A DNA stretch of 64,000 nt from CAZMGV01 sp964565925 (GTDB taxonomy: Bacteria > JAGRBM01 > JAHCIT01): contig CAZMGV010000010.1 in assembly GCA_964565925.1 (NCBI GenBank), forward strand, positions 84,596 to 148,595. Reading direction: 5' to 3'. The position numbers and the translations under genes are program-made. Shown here piece by piece: positions 46,382-54,350 of the stretch. Below the pieces are notes generated by a model. It did no database searches. It was not told the DNA's origin and worked only from the letters and a program-made list of their open reading frames with translations. The number at the start of each line of letters is the position of its first letter. Positions within the stretch are counted from its first letter, which is position 1.

Positions 46382-46918
46382 TTAAAGCCTCCAGCCCGAG
46401 ACGGCGTGCGCCAGCGGGACAAAATGCAGCCCCATGGGCAGCGACGGGCAGGCGACCAGCGGCCCGGTGACGATCCCGCCGGTCGGGAACGGGTGGGCCG
46501 GGTGAATGACCAGCGCCCAGTCGCCCCGGCCCAGCTGCCTGGCCGGGGCCGGGTCGAGGCCGTAAACCTGAGCCTGGTGCGACAGGATGCCGTAAACGCC
46601 CCTGGTGGAGCCGTCCGGGTTCTTCCCGCAGATCCGGTCGATCAGCGCCCACGCGCCCGCCTCGGTGTCGTACAATCCCCTTAAACCTTCAGCCGGGTCG
46701 GTGCCGGTCAAGGCCAGCGTGGCGTCGGCGATGAGCAGGCAGCAATCGGAGACGCCCCACTCGAACCGGCGCTGGCGCGCGCCGGCGAGGAACTGGGCCA
46801 GACGGAGGTCCCAGTCGTCGAAACGCCGCAGGCGCCGCCGCTTGTCTGCACCCCCTTCGACCTGACTTCTCAGGTCGGGTTCCCCCGTCAAGGGGGCACG
46901 ATTGCCCGGGTGGCTCAC
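46382..46918 (-). CDS. DUF6950-type phage tail protein (NlpC/P60-related position)
   Basis: A 178-residue protein starting at a GTG that overlaps the previous stop (GTGA). The key part FEWGVSDCCLLIADATLALTGTDPAEGLRGLYDTEAGA matches the DUF6950 family, a phage group related to cysteine peptidases of NlpC/P60 type (conserved Cys in DCC). It sits where the RcGTA and siphophage cell-wall peptidase gene sits. The N-terminal residues 4-27 are encoded by a copy of the prophage hairpin repeat (APLTGEPDLRSQVEGGA). Confidence 0.8.
   Translation of the reverse strand: MSHPGNRAPLTGEPDLRSQVEGGADKRRRLRRFDDWDLRLAQFLAGARQRRFEWGVSDCCLLIADATLALTGTDPAEGLRGLYDTEAGAWALIDRICGKNPDGSTRGVYGILSHQAQVYGLDPAPARQLGRGDWALVIHPAHPFPTGGIVTGPLVACPSLPMGLHFVPLAHAVSGWRL
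46848..46899. repeat. Two-hairpin repeat copy R1 (within coding region)
   Basis: It contains CGACCTGA-CTTC-TCAGGTCG (perfect 8-bp stem) and CCCCC-GTCAA-GGGGG, with GCACCCCC at the left end. It lies inside the 5' part of the DUF6950 gene and stays open in its frame. Confidence 0.8.
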
Positions 46919-47517
46919 GCGAGTCCCCCGCCCCACTCGATCGGGACGCCGTTGAGGCCCTGCTGGTATTCGAACCCCCTGTCGGCGGGGTAGTCCTGCT
47001 GCTGGTCGGGCTGGTTCCAGCGGCGCTCCAGCGGCCGGTCGAGCATCGCCAGTTCCGATTCGCACTGGAGCACCACCGAGGCTGCGAAGAGCCCGGGGCC
47101 TATTTTTTCCTCGGCGGGCAGACTCATGGCGTCCATGAAGCCGTCGAAGAGCACCAGCGGATCGGCGAGGATCGCGCCCGAGGTATCGAAAACAGCCTTC
47201 CATATCCGCACTCGCCGGTTCTGATAGGGTTCCTCCAGCGCCAGCGCCACGTAAGCCGGGTCAACCCCGGCGAGCGTCAGGGTGACGTTTCCGGCGGACA
47301 GGTCTGAAGGTTCGGGCGGGAACGAAATACCCGCGCAGTTGCCCAGCGCTGTCCAGGTCTGGACGCCGGCGCCGTCGCCCGCGTCCCACTGGAGCGGAGT
47401 CTGGTTGCTCGTGAGCCGGAGCGTCTGCGAATCGAACGACAGCCGCACCAGGAAACAGAGCCGTAGCCGCGCCTTGGCGATCTCGGTCTGGACGTCGCTG
47501 GTGAGACCCCGGCTCAC
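46915..47517 (-). CDS. Phage tail hub-like protein
   Basis: A 200-residue protein starting at GTG 47517, overlapping the previous stop (GTGA). It has features of the common siphophage family found between the distal-tail and the DUF6950 genes: SDLSAGNVTLTLAGVDPAYVALALEEPYQNRRVRIW and ADPLVLFDGFMDAMSLPAEEKIGPG, ending with the Asp-rich DRPLERRWNQPDQQQDYPADRGFEY. These proteins occupy the position of gpL/DUF2163-type hub proteins. Open reading in this frame continues far upstream but without coding character. Confidence 0.75.
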   Translation of the reverse strand: MSRGLTSDVQTEIAKARLRLCFLVRLSFDSQTLRLTSNQTPLQWDAGDGAGVQTWTALGNCAGISFPPEPSDLSAGNVTLTLAGVDPAYVALALEEPYQNRRVRIWKAVFDTSGAILADPLVLFDGFMDAMSLPAEEKIGPGLFAASVVLQCESELAMLDRPLERRWNQPDQQQDYPADRGFEYQQGLNGVPIEWGGGLA

Positions 47518-48137
47518 GAGATCGCCTCCCGGCAGCTGAAGGAAAACTGGCGGTAGCCCAGGAGGTCGAGGGTGCTGGGCACGACGTTGTCCGACAGGCG
47601 GCAAAGCACCTGCGGCGAACTGGTGACGATGGCCGAGTTGGCGGCCGGGACGGTGCGGATCGGCTCGGTGAACTCGACGGTGCTGTTGCCCGAGCCGTCG
47701 GAGTCGGCGGCGGTGATGATCCGTTTCAGTTCCGTGGTGGAGCCCGTGCCGAACGACAGCAGGTCGCCCGGGAGCAGGATGTTGGACTGCCCGGCGGTCC
47801 AGCCCTTGGTGGCGAGCGTGGTGGCCCCCAGCGTGGCGGTGCCGTTGACCAGCGGCGTGCCGGGGGCCGATCCCTGCGGGGTCTTGGGGCGCGCGGCCAT
47901 GGTGAAGGTGCCGTAGACCCCTTTCAGCTTGTCGAAGAACGCGAGCCAGGGCGCCCACTGGGCGCGGGTCATCGCGGGCAGCACGACGTCGAACTCCCAC
48001 CAGACGCCGCCGTGATCATAGGCCTGGACGGTGCCCGAGAACGGGCTCATGGACTGGCTGATCGTGCGGACCTTGCGTTCCGAGACGGCAACCGGCGCCG
48101 GGGTGGACGGCATCGTGAGCGGGTAACTGATGGACAT
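47514..48137 (-). CDS. Phage distal-tail-like protein
   Basis: A 207-residue protein starting at ATG 48137, 2 bases after the tape-measure stop (TGAACATG). The first half (SISYPLTMPST ... RTISQSMSPFSGTVQAYDHGGVWWEFDVVLPAMTRAQWAPWLAFFDKLKGVYGTFTM) matches a widespread siphophage family following the tape measure, whose members attach the tip to the tail tube. The position is equal to RcGTA gp12 (DUF2460), but the sequence is not of that type. Confidence 0.75.
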   Translation of the reverse strand: MSISYPLTMPSTPAPVAVSERKVRTISQSMSPFSGTVQAYDHGGVWWEFDVVLPAMTRAQWAPWLAFFDKLKGVYGTFTMAARPKTPQGSAPGTPLVNGTATLGATTLATKGWTAGQSNILLPGDLLSFGTGSTTELKRIITAADSDGSGNSTVEFTEPIRTVPAANSAIVTSSPQVLCRLSDNVVPSTLDLLGYRQFSFSCREAIS

Positions 48138-48139
48138 GT

Positions 48140-49915
48140 TCAGCCCAGCGCCGCGGCGACGCTGCCCCCCCGGCGTCGCGCGTCGGCGACCGCCTGAACG
48201 GCCCGCTGGCCGACGGTGGCCTGCAGGTTGCGGACGGTGCGCTCCAGCGCGGCGACCGATTCGGGGGTCGCCCCGGCGCCGATGGAAATACTGGCGATAT
48301 GGACCGCCGAACCGGCGTTGCCGGGTATCCCCGAGCCGTTGGGGAGGATGGTGCCCGAGGTGCGCGGCATGAACAGCTCGGGGCCCTGCTCGCCTACCAG
48401 GTAGGCGCTGCCGCCCATAACCGGTCCGCCGGCCGCGCGCGCGCCGGCCACCGGCGTACCGCCGCCGAACAGCTTCCCGAAGAACCCGCCGGCGAAACCG
48501 CTGGCGGCGGTGCCGAACAGGGCGTTCCAGAGCGGTTCGGTGACCATCTTGTGGATCATGATGTTCAGGAAGTCGGCCTCGAACGACTGGAGGAGCTGCT
48601 TGAAGCCGAACTTGCCGGTCATCACCATCTGGGTGATCGTCCGGGTGAAGTTCTCGCCCATCCGGCCGATGGCCTCGCCGATCGTGCCGAAGGAACTGGC
48701 GAACGTGTCGTTCATTTCCTTCTGGCGCTTGAGTTCTTCGAACCATGCCTGCGCCGAGCGTTCCCGTGCTTCCTTCTCAATACGTTCCTTTTCGGCGTCC
48801 TTATCCCGCTCGAGCCGCAGTTCGTCTTCCATCTGGTCATTCAGGTCATGGAGATGCTTGTCTGCGAGTTCATCCGCAAACTGTTCCCATTTTCGCGCTG
48901 CCTCCTCCCGGGCCTTACGCTCGTCTTCAATACGCTTCTTGGCCAGTCGTTCGTCTTCAGCCTCCTTCTTTTTCCGGGAGCGCTCTTCTTCGGCGAGGCG
49001 CCGCTGTTTTTCCGCTTCCTCGGTCTGCTGCTGGCGGTTTTCCTTTATTTCAATTTCCCGCTTGTTCTGTTCCGCCAGCAGTTCATTGCGGCGCTTCTGG
49101 TGGTCTAGAGCGATTTTTTCCGAGCCGAGCCAGAGCCCCATTGTCGTCAGATCGAAAGCATCGCTCAGCAGGCCATCCAGCCGCGTCATATAATCAAGGG
49201 TTTTAAGCGCGCTCAGGCCGAGGCCGGTCATCGAAGTCGACGCGGTATCCAAGGCTCCCGCAAACCGTTCGATTGCGGCGGACGCTTCGGCGTCGACCGC
49301 CGCTCCCAGCCGTTCAGCCTTTCGGGCGGCTTCTTCAAATCCTTCCGCGCCGCCGTTCAAAATGGGAATCAGATCGGATCCGGAACGGCCGAAAATATCG
49401 GTCAGCAACTGCGCTTCCCGCAGCCCATCAGCATGGCCCTTCACGGCGGCCGCGATTTCCAAGTAAAGCTGTTCGCTGTCCTTGATGATCCCGTTCGAAT
49501 CACGGACCGACACACCGAGTTCGGCATAGGCCTTCCCCGCCTGCGAGGCTGGGTCCAGTGCTTCCGACGCCGACAGGTTCATCTTTTTGATCGCCGCGGA
49601 CATGTCCTCGACGTTGTTACCGGTAGCCCGGCCCTGCTCGCCCAGCACGGAAAGAAACTTAGCGGACACCTGGGCCCGGCCGGCTAGATCGATGAGATGA
49701 TCCCCTGCCTCGACGGTCCGCTTGACGAATCCGACAATTTCAGACGCGCCGAAGGCTACACCGAGACCACCCAAAGCCGTTTTGGCGGACTGCATCGTGG
49801 AGGTGAAATTCCGTTCCCAACGTCGCAGGTCGCGCTGGCTGGATTCCAGCCCAGCGGTGAGCTGCCCCACATCGGCGGCGATCTTGACGACGAGGGAAGC
49901 AAGCGTATTCGACAT
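48140..49915 (-). CDS. Tape measure protein
   Basis: A 591-residue tape measure. Coiled coils run from residues ~260 to 410 (EKQRRLAEEERSRKKKEAEDERLAKKRIED). A lambda-H/DUF-type C-terminal region follows (FASSFGTIGEAIGRMGENFTRTITQMVMTGKFGFKQLLQSFEADFLNIMIHKMV) with AGGPVMGGSAYLVGEQGPELFMPRTSG near the end. About 1.5 angstrom per residue predicts a tail of about 90 nm. The N-terminus is LASLVVKIAADVGQLTAGLESSQRDLRRWE. The ATG overlaps the TGA of the frameshifted chaperone frame. Confidence 0.92.
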   Translation of the reverse strand: MSNTLASLVVKIAADVGQLTAGLESSQRDLRRWERNFTSTMQSAKTALGGLGVAFGASEIVGFVKRTVEAGDHLIDLAGRAQVSAKFLSVLGEQGRATGNNVEDMSAAIKKMNLSASEALDPASQAGKAYAELGVSVRDSNGIIKDSEQLYLEIAAAVKGHADGLREAQLLTDIFGRSGSDLIPILNGGAEGFEEAARKAERLGAAVDAEASAAIERFAGALDTASTSMTGLGLSALKTLDYMTRLDGLLSDAFDLTTMGLWLGSEKIALDHQKRRNELLAEQNKREIEIKENRQQQTEEAEKQRRLAEEERSRKKKEAEDERLAKKRIEDERKAREEAARKWEQFADELADKHLHDLNDQMEDELRLERDKDAEKERIEKEARERSAQAWFEELKRQKEMNDTFASSFGTIGEAIGRMGENFTRTITQMVMTGKFGFKQLLQSFEADFLNIMIHKMVTEPLWNALFGTAASGFAGGFFGKLFGGGTPVAGARAAGGPVMGGSAYLVGEQGPELFMPRTSGTILPNGSGIPGNAGSAVHIASISIGAGATPESVAALERTVRNLQATVGQRAVQAVADARRRGGSVAAALG

Positions 49916-50290
49916 CAGACACCTTCCCGGACGCGCATAGCCACACCCGAATTATGCAGATCGAGCGCGGCACGCAGCCGTTCGGCCTCGGTCCGGGGGT
50001 CTCTGGGTTCGAGGGGTTCGAGTTCTTCGCGGTCGCCCTGGCTCAGCCGGCCGGGGGCGGCCGCCTTGCCATCAAGGCCGCCCGAGCGGTTGACCAGCGT
50101 CGCGCAGATCAGGCCAGTGTTGAGGGCCTCGAATCGGGGGCCAAACGGTTCCATTTCGTAGAAGGCCTCCCATTCTGAAAACTCTTCGGTGCTGAGGACC
50201 CCGCTCAGCTCGCGCTGGGTCCGTCCGAGGGCGAGGCAGAGCCGGAGGAAGAGCCGTCGGGGATGGTTTCGCCTGAGTTCTCTTTTTTTT
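49915..50290 (-). CDS. Tail assembly chaperone, second half (made by -1 frameshift)
   Basis: The reading frame one base back from the first chaperone is open from the A8 tract (50283-50290) to the TGA at 49915. It encodes LALGRTQRELSGVLSTEEFSEWEAFYEMEPFGPRFEALNTGLICATLVNRSGG, the typical T-domain of siphophage chaperones, followed by an acidic Arg/Glu-rich tail. No good start codon lies upstream in this frame. The fusion product from 50612 would have 232 residues. Confidence 0.82.
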
Positions 50291-50612
50291 CCCGGCTGAC
50301 GGCTCCCATGCCGGATAGCCGGGTGATGCCCTCGACCAGCGATTCGCCTTCTGCGCCGAAACGGGTTGCCAGCACAAGTTCGTCAGCCTCGGTGAATACC
50401 GGTACCGGCTTGTCCGGGCTTTCAATCACCCCGAACCTGATCAGCCGGCCGGTATATATCCGGTTGGCTTCCTGGTAATCGGCGGGCAGACCGGCGTGGA
50501 GCCGCATCCGTTCGTCGAGGTTGAGTTCGCGGAAATGGATTGTGCCGAACCGGTCGGTATCTAGCCGTCCGGTCTTGAGCGTGGCCGTCAGCACGGCTTC
50601 GCGGAGGTTCAT
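50205..50612 (-). CDS. Tail assembly chaperone, first half (G-type)
   Basis: A 135-residue protein: MNLREAVLTATLKTGRLDTDRFGTIHFRELNLDERMRL at the N-terminus, then a helical GEGESLVEGITRL-type region and a Ser-rich tail that begins after the A8 tract. Position and size fit lambda-G-type chaperones that coat the tape measure during tail assembly. The A8 slippery site falls near residue 110 (REKKENS). The gene is 11 bases after the tail tube gene. Confidence 0.85.
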   Translation of the reverse strand: MNLREAVLTATLKTGRLDTDRFGTIHFRELNLDERMRLHAGLPADYQEANRIYTGRLIRFGVIESPDKPVPVFTEADELVLATRFGAEGESLVEGITRLSGMGAVSREKKENSGETIPDGSSSGSASPSDGPSAS

Positions 50613-50623
50613 GGGTCGGTGCC

Positions 50624-51046
50624 TCAGGCCCAGGTGACGGGACCGGAAATTTCGAGGTCGAACTTCAGGACCAGCTGCTTGTCGGGCATGGTGTCCACGT
50701 TCCAGCTGCGGACGTAGGCCGCGAACGAGGCCGTTTCGGTGGGGCTGGTGGGCAGCGTGATGGTGAAATTCTTGAGCGTGCGCGCGGTGCGCGCGGTGCG
50801 GACGGCGTTCTGCGCGGCCGTGTTCACCCGGTTCGCCTCGACGGTGATCTTGCCGTTATCGACCAGCCCGGGGATTTTTTCGCGGGCGTTGCCGCTCGAA
50901 TCCATGTTCGTCACGTCGACGAAATCCTGCTGCTCGTCCGGAGTGGTGAACTTCAGGACCTCGGGAATCGTCGTGAAAACTTCCGGGGAACCCCCGTCGC
51001 CCATCTTGAGGGTCGATCCCATTCCGAGAACTGCGGCTGTGGTCAT
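50624..51046 (-). CDS. Major tail tube protein
   Basis: A 140-residue tail tube protein (GMGSTLKMGDGGSPEVFTTIPEVLKFTTPDEQQDFVDVTNMDSSGNAREKIPGLVDNGKITVEANRV) of the TP901-1/phage tail tube superfamily. It lies right upstream of the tail chaperones and has its own late promoter and a GGAGG at 8 bases from the ATG. High expression is expected, which the promoter supports. Confidence 0.9.
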   Translation of the reverse strand: MTTAAVLGMGSTLKMGDGGSPEVFTTIPEVLKFTTPDEQQDFVDVTNMDSSGNAREKIPGLVDNGKITVEANRVNTAAQNAVRTARTARTLKNFTITLPTSPTETASFAAYVRSWNVDTMPDKQLVLKFDLEISGPVTWA

Positions 51047-51068
51047 GGCAGGGGCCTCCGTTCAGAAG

Positions 51069-51102
51069 GTTACCATACCTGACATTGGCTTTTTTGGCAA
51101 CC
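51069..51102 (-). promoter_or_regulatory. Phage late promoter copy 2
   Basis: -35 TTGCCA at 51100-51095, a 17-base spacer and -10 TATGGT at 51077-51072 on the minus strand. The motif ends 22 bases before the major tail tube ATG, leaving room for a very short leader carrying GGAGG. Confidence 0.85.
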
Positions 51103-51155
51103 TACCGGCGACGGAAAGCCCCCATGCTCCATAAATGCGGACAGGGAGAAGGGCC

Positions 51156-51458
51156 TTAAACGCTGTATCTGGAGGGTTCGCGGGCGGGGGACGGTTCAGG
51201 GGCCGGGACAGGCATTTCATCAAGCCGGGCCCGAACGATGGCCCAACGGGTGCCGTGCTTGACGGAAACCAGCAGCAGCGTAACCCCGCCGAATATCAGT
51301 ACCGGCCGGGTAGGCGTGAACGCCCAAGCGGTCGCGAACAACAGCGCGCCGCAGATGAGTGTCACGGCCGCCCACGTGGACGCGCTAGCGGCTGCCGATG
51401 CGAGCCGACTATAGAGTTCCCGGCTTTCCTGTTCAGAACGTTCTGCCATACCCGACAT
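51156..51458 (-). CDS. Two-span membrane protein (moron candidate)
   Basis: A 100-residue protein with two hydrophobic helices (AAVTLICGALLFATAWAF and PVLIFGGVTLLLVSV) and polar ends. Such a protein is not part of a normal head-tail cluster. It lies between the tail tube gene and the lipoprotein gene, so both may form a small inserted block. Function is unknown; superinfection exclusion or host-surface change is a usual role for such genes. Confidence 0.55.
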   Translation of the reverse strand: MSGMAERSEQESRELYSRLASAAASASTWAAVTLICGALLFATAWAFTPTRPVLIFGGVTLLLVSVKHGTRWAIVRARLDEMPVPAPEPSPAREPSRYSV

Positions 51459-51475
51459 CCTAGCTCACCCTGATT

Positions 51476-51507
51476 CCGGAAGAAAATACGGTAGTTAAGG
51501 GGTTAAA
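51476..51507. repeat. 32-bp direct repeat, left copy
   Basis: Identical over 32 bases to 52063-52094. It contains GTTAA-GGGG-TTAA, partly self-complementary. The stop codon of the lipoprotein gene lies within it. Confidence 0.9.
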
Positions 51508-52034
51508 CTACCCTCTTTGATCGCCTTCTTGTCCTTGAAAACCCGTAGTAAATCCTGGCGAACTATCTCCTGAACCGCGAACGGTTCGGAAACGTCCAGA
51601 CCCTCGTCCCGGACCATTTTCTGTATATGATCAGGGGCGACATCGACAGATGAATAGGGCCCGAAGGCCGCCATGAAAAGATCGTTCTGCGGATAGAGCC
51701 ATATAATTTTCCGGTCCACTTCGGTCCGGACCCCCACCCAGTATTTTGGCGGGTTATGAAGCTTTACGATACATACCCGCGAAATCCCGTCGGTCCCGGA
51801 AAACGGCGGGACGGCGACGTCCCAAACCGGGAACCCTATGCTGGCATAATCGTTTACCGGCGCTTCACGGTCGCACGTCTCGCGCATTGCCATCCGGGAC
51901 CGGGCGGCGGGCGCGCGCCGGTCGCCAAGCGCGAAAGCCTGATCCATGTGTTTTCTCGTCTTGTCAGAAACGCCAAAAGCGCAGCCCCAGAGGACAAACA
52001 GCAGGAAGAATACTACCGGAATCGTTTTCTTCAT
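51495..52034 (-). CDS. Lipoprotein (moron) between tail genes
   Basis: A 179-residue protein with a lipoprotein signal peptide (MKKTIPVVFFLLFVLWGCAFG, lipobox LWGC). The mature part is soluble and charged (DREAPVNDYASIGFPVWDVAVPPFSGTDGISRVCIVKLHNPPKYWVGVRTEVDRKIIWLYPQNDLF) with no family that I recognise. It is bracketed by perfect 32-bp direct repeats and is more AT-rich than the tail genes. This fits an inserted cargo gene expressed from the lysogen, but no own promoter is evident. Confidence 0.7.
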   Translation of the reverse strand: MKKTIPVVFFLLFVLWGCAFGVSDKTRKHMDQAFALGDRRAPAARSRMAMRETCDREAPVNDYASIGFPVWDVAVPPFSGTDGISRVCIVKLHNPPKYWVGVRTEVDRKIIWLYPQNDLFMAAFGPYSSVDVAPDHIQKMVRDEGLDVSEPFAVQEIVRQDLLRVFKDKKAIKEGSLTP

Positions 52035-52062
52035 TGCCCCGGAACGGTAGCAGGTCCGGGAA

Positions 52063-52094
52063 CCGGAAGAAAATACGGTAGTTAAGGGGTTAAA
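52063..52094. repeat. 32-bp direct repeat, right copy
   Basis: Identical over 32 bases to 51476-51507, lying over the stop codon of the tail terminator-like gene. Together the two copies bracket the lipoprotein gene. Confidence 0.9.
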
Positions 52095-52539
52095 GAGCGG
52101 TGAACCAGAGGTCGACCATCATCACCGACCGGAAGGTCCGGGGGGTAGGGTCGCCGAAGTCGAACGGGGCCTGGCACTGGGCGCCCTGGAGGACCCGGCC
52201 GGCGCCGCCCGAGGGGTGGGGGATGCTCCGGGGGCCCGGGTGGGTGTCCGGGTCCAGCAGCGCGCGGATCGTGTCGCAGACGTTCTGGGCGGCGGCCTGG
52301 GTGAGCCCCCAGCCGGAGATTTCGATGGAGAGCTTTTCGAGGCCGTCCAGGCCCGACAGGGTATGGCCCTGCCCCGGCGCCGGGACGGCGCGGTAGTGCG
52401 CCGCGGGGCCGTCCGCGAGGTTGATGTCGGGCCGCAGGAACGGCCGGTCGAGCCGGAGCAGGCCGTCCGGGCCGGTGAGCAGCGCGGCACAGGCGGGATC
52501 GGAGCCGATCAGGATTTCGATGGCGTCGTAGGGGGTCAT
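52090..52539 (-). CDS. Tail terminator-like protein (DUF3168-like position)
   Basis: A 149-residue protein (MTPYDAIEILIGSDPACAALL ... LSIEISGWGLTQAAAQNVCDTIRALLDPDTHPG ... PFDFGDPTPRTFRSVMMVDLWFTAL). It lies between the HK97 gp10-like gene and the tail genes, which is where DUF3168/gpU-type tail terminators sit. The C-terminal strands fit that fold. There is no strong Shine-Dalgarno. Confidence 0.65.
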   Translation of the reverse strand: MTPYDAIEILIGSDPACAALLTGPDGLLRLDRPFLRPDINLADGPAAHYRAVPAPGQGHTLSGLDGLEKLSIEISGWGLTQAAAQNVCDTIRALLDPDTHPGPRSIPHPSGGAGRVLQGAQCQAPFDFGDPTPRTFRSVMMVDLWFTAL

Positions 52540-52651
52540 AGAACAGCCGATCCGGGCCGGTATCCCGGTCCCTGCCAGCCCTGCTCCCGTTCAACGGCCG
52601 CTTGAGCGGGGTTTGTCCACGGGGACCGGAATACCGGTCCGGACGGCTTCA

Positions 52652-53068
52652 TCACGTCCCACCAGCCTTCTTCGTCGCCCGGTCGAGGGCCTGTTTCAGC
52701 TTCGCCTGGATGGTGTCGAGGATCTCCTGACCCTTGCGCTGGAGCGCCGGCAGCATCACCGGGCGGGCGGGCTGGCCAGCGCGGTTCCCCAGTTCGGCGT
52801 AGCTCATGTAAAAGGCCTGCTTGTCGTAGCCGACGGCGTAGGCGGCCGAGTCCTTTTTGGCGGAACCGGTCTTTTTAACGAGCACGTGGGTGGCGGCGTA
52901 GCCGGTGTCCATCGGGGTGGTGAGCGCGATCTCTTCCTGCAGGACCTTCGCTCCCTCGCGGACGGCGGAGTCGAGCCCCTTGTCGCCCAGCTCGAGACCG
53001 AGCGCGTCCAGGCGCTTCAGCAGCTCGGACATGCCGGTGATTTTGAGGCCGCCGGAGGTATCAGGCAC
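52652..53068 (-). CDS. HK97 gp10-like tail-completion protein
   Basis: A 138-residue protein starting at GTG 53068, which overlaps the stop of the upstream gene. It has the family opening (GLKITGMSELLKRLDALGLELGDKGLDSAVREGAKVLQEEIALTTPMDTGYAATHVLVK) and later ARPVMLPALQRKGQEILDTIQAKLKQAL. It is part of the head-to-tail completion group. Confidence 0.8.
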   Translation of the reverse strand: MPDTSGGLKITGMSELLKRLDALGLELGDKGLDSAVREGAKVLQEEIALTTPMDTGYAATHVLVKKTGSAKKDSAAYAVGYDKQAFYMSYAELGNRAGQPARPVMLPALQRKGQEILDTIQAKLKQALDRATKKAGGT

Positions 53069-53543
53069 GTTTCGCCCCCAGGGCGGTCGAGCGGACCAGC
53101 AGGTCGAGCCAGATCCGCGACTGCGGTTTCCCGTAATCTTCGGCGGCGACGATTTCATACACCTGCCCGGCAACGGTCGCGCGGCAGCCGGGCCGGACGT
53201 CGTCCCGGTACCGGATCCGGATCTCCCGGTCGGCGCCGTAGTCGAGCTGGGCGGAGGTGTCGATCGAGCGGCCCGTGAGCGGCTGGATGGCGCAGGCGCA
53301 GGTGCCGTCGGCACCGCCCGGGAGCTTGATATAGCGGCTGTCATCCAGCGGCGAGGCCGGAACGCCGCCGGCGAACACCGGGGCGCCGCCGGGGCTGGCG
53401 TTTGCCAGTTCGACGCGGGTCAGGGGCCGCTCCAGCAGGACGCGGTCGCGCAGGTCGCCGACGGAGAAGGTGGGGGGGAAGCTCAGAACCACCCCCCTGT
53501 TTCGGCCCTTGCCGAAACGTCCCCCCCGTCGAGGGGGGGACAA
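53061..53543 (-). CDS. Phage head-tail adaptor (stopper-like)
   Basis: A 160-residue protein of the head-closure/SPP1 gp16-like kind (FSVGDLRDRVLLERP ... GRSIDTSAQLDYGADREIRIRYRDDVRPGCRATVAGQVYEIVAAEDYGKPQSRIWLDLLVRS). The start is TTG with AAAAGG six bases upstream. The first ~17 residues (SPPRRGGRFGKGRNRGV) are written by hairpin repeat R2. If the real start is later (GTG at 53492), R2 would lie in the gap. Confidence 0.8.
   Translation of the reverse strand: MSPPRRGGRFGKGRNRGVVLSFPPTFSVGDLRDRVLLERPLTRVELANASPGGAPVFAGGVPASPLDDSRYIKLPGGADGTCACAIQPLTGRSIDTSAQLDYGADREIRIRYRDDVRPGCRATVAGQVYEIVAAEDYGKPQSRIWLDLLVRSTALGAKRA
53490..53540. repeat. Two-hairpin repeat copy R2
   Basis: CACCCCCC, then GTTTCGGC-CCTT-GCCGAAAC (perfect 8-bp stem, loop CCTT), then CCCCCC-GTCGA-GGGGGG. 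It overlaps the first codons of the head-tail adaptor gene. Confidence 0.85.
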
Positions 53544-53553
53544 GCTGGCCTTT

Positions 53554-54192
53554 TCAGATCGACCATATTTTCACCGTGTCGAGCAGGTCGGTGACGCTGT
53601 CGGGGAGCGGCGGGGCGCCATTCGGACCGGCGGTGTCGCCCCGGTACTGGTACAGGTGGGTGAGGATCAGCTTGATGGCGGTCTTGATGGTCTCGGGGAC
53701 GGCGGCCGCGGTGGCGCCGTAGCCCGCTTTCCAGGTGAGCTGGACGGCGCCAGGGACCGGGAGCGGGGCGGGCCAGGTGGTGCCGTAGCAGGGATAGATC
53801 CGGCCGGGTTCGGAGGCCTTGTCGACGTCGTAGTCGGTGCCTTTGGTGAGGGTGATGAGGGTGGCGCCGGTCGTGTCGGCCGGGTCCATATATTTGACGG
53901 TGAGGTCGGCCGCTTCGGTCCAGATGAGCGGGGCGCGGGGGAGCTCGATGGTGCCGGGGGGAGAACCGGCCGGTCCGGCGCAGGGCCATTTATCCAGGGC
54001 CGCCTGGAGCTCGGTCGTGATGAACGCGCGGTTGGTGTAGCTTTCGGCCTTGAGGCGGGCGGCGGTGATGAGCGCCTCGATCAGGCCGTCGTCGGCGTTG
54101 TGGTCGACGCGCAGCCAGGCGCGGGCCTCGTCGGTGTCGACGGGTTCGGCGGCGGGCGCGGTCTTGATGATGGGGTTGAGGAAGAGAGACAT
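53554..54192 (-). CDS. Phage head-tail connector (gp6-like)
   Basis: A 212-residue helical protein of the phage gp6/head-tail connector family: EARAWLRVDHNADDGLIEALITAARLKAESYTNRAFI at the N-terminus, a central beta insert, and IKTAIKLILTHLYQYRGDT at the C-terminus. GGAG is close to the ATG. It lies between the capsid block and the adaptor gene, as expected. Confidence 0.9.
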   Translation of the reverse strand: MSLFLNPIIKTAPAAEPVDTDEARAWLRVDHNADDGLIEALITAARLKAESYTNRAFITTELQAALDKWPCAGPAGSPPGTIELPRAPLIWTEAADLTVKYMDPADTTGATLITLTKGTDYDVDKASEPGRIYPCYGTTWPAPLPVPGAVQLTWKAGYGATAAAVPETIKTAIKLILTHLYQYRGDTAGPNGAPPLPDSVTDLLDTVKIWSI

Positions 54193-54215
54193 TCAGCGGG
54201 GCTCCCCGGGTATGT

Positions 54216-54263
54216 GCCCCATTGATGGGGGAACCAAACCGGCAAGGGCCGGTTTATGGGGGC
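54216..54263. repeat. Two-hairpin repeat copy R3a (opposite orientation)
   Basis: CCCCAT-TG-ATGGGG followed by AAACCGGC-AAGG-GCCGGTTT (perfect 8-bp stem; the loop AAGG is the reverse complement of CCTT in R2) and TGGGGGCG. It lies in the 175-base gap between two head genes and is inverted relative to R3b. Confidence 0.7.
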
Positions 54264-54282
54264 GAGGACTTTCCGGCATATT

Positions 54283-54340
54283 GCACCCCCCTGCTCCGCC
54301 CGAACCTTCGGGGCGTCGCAGTCCCCCCGTCAAGGGGGGA
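54283..54340. repeat. Two-hairpin repeat copy R3b
   Basis: GCACCCCCCTGCTC, a near-perfect GC stem (CCCGAA-CC-TTCGGG core, with CTGC/GCAG outer pairing), then CCCCCCGTCAAGGGGGGA. It shares its stem-end sequence with R6. It is intergenic. Confidence 0.8.
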
Positions 54341-54350
54341 ACAGTGCCCC

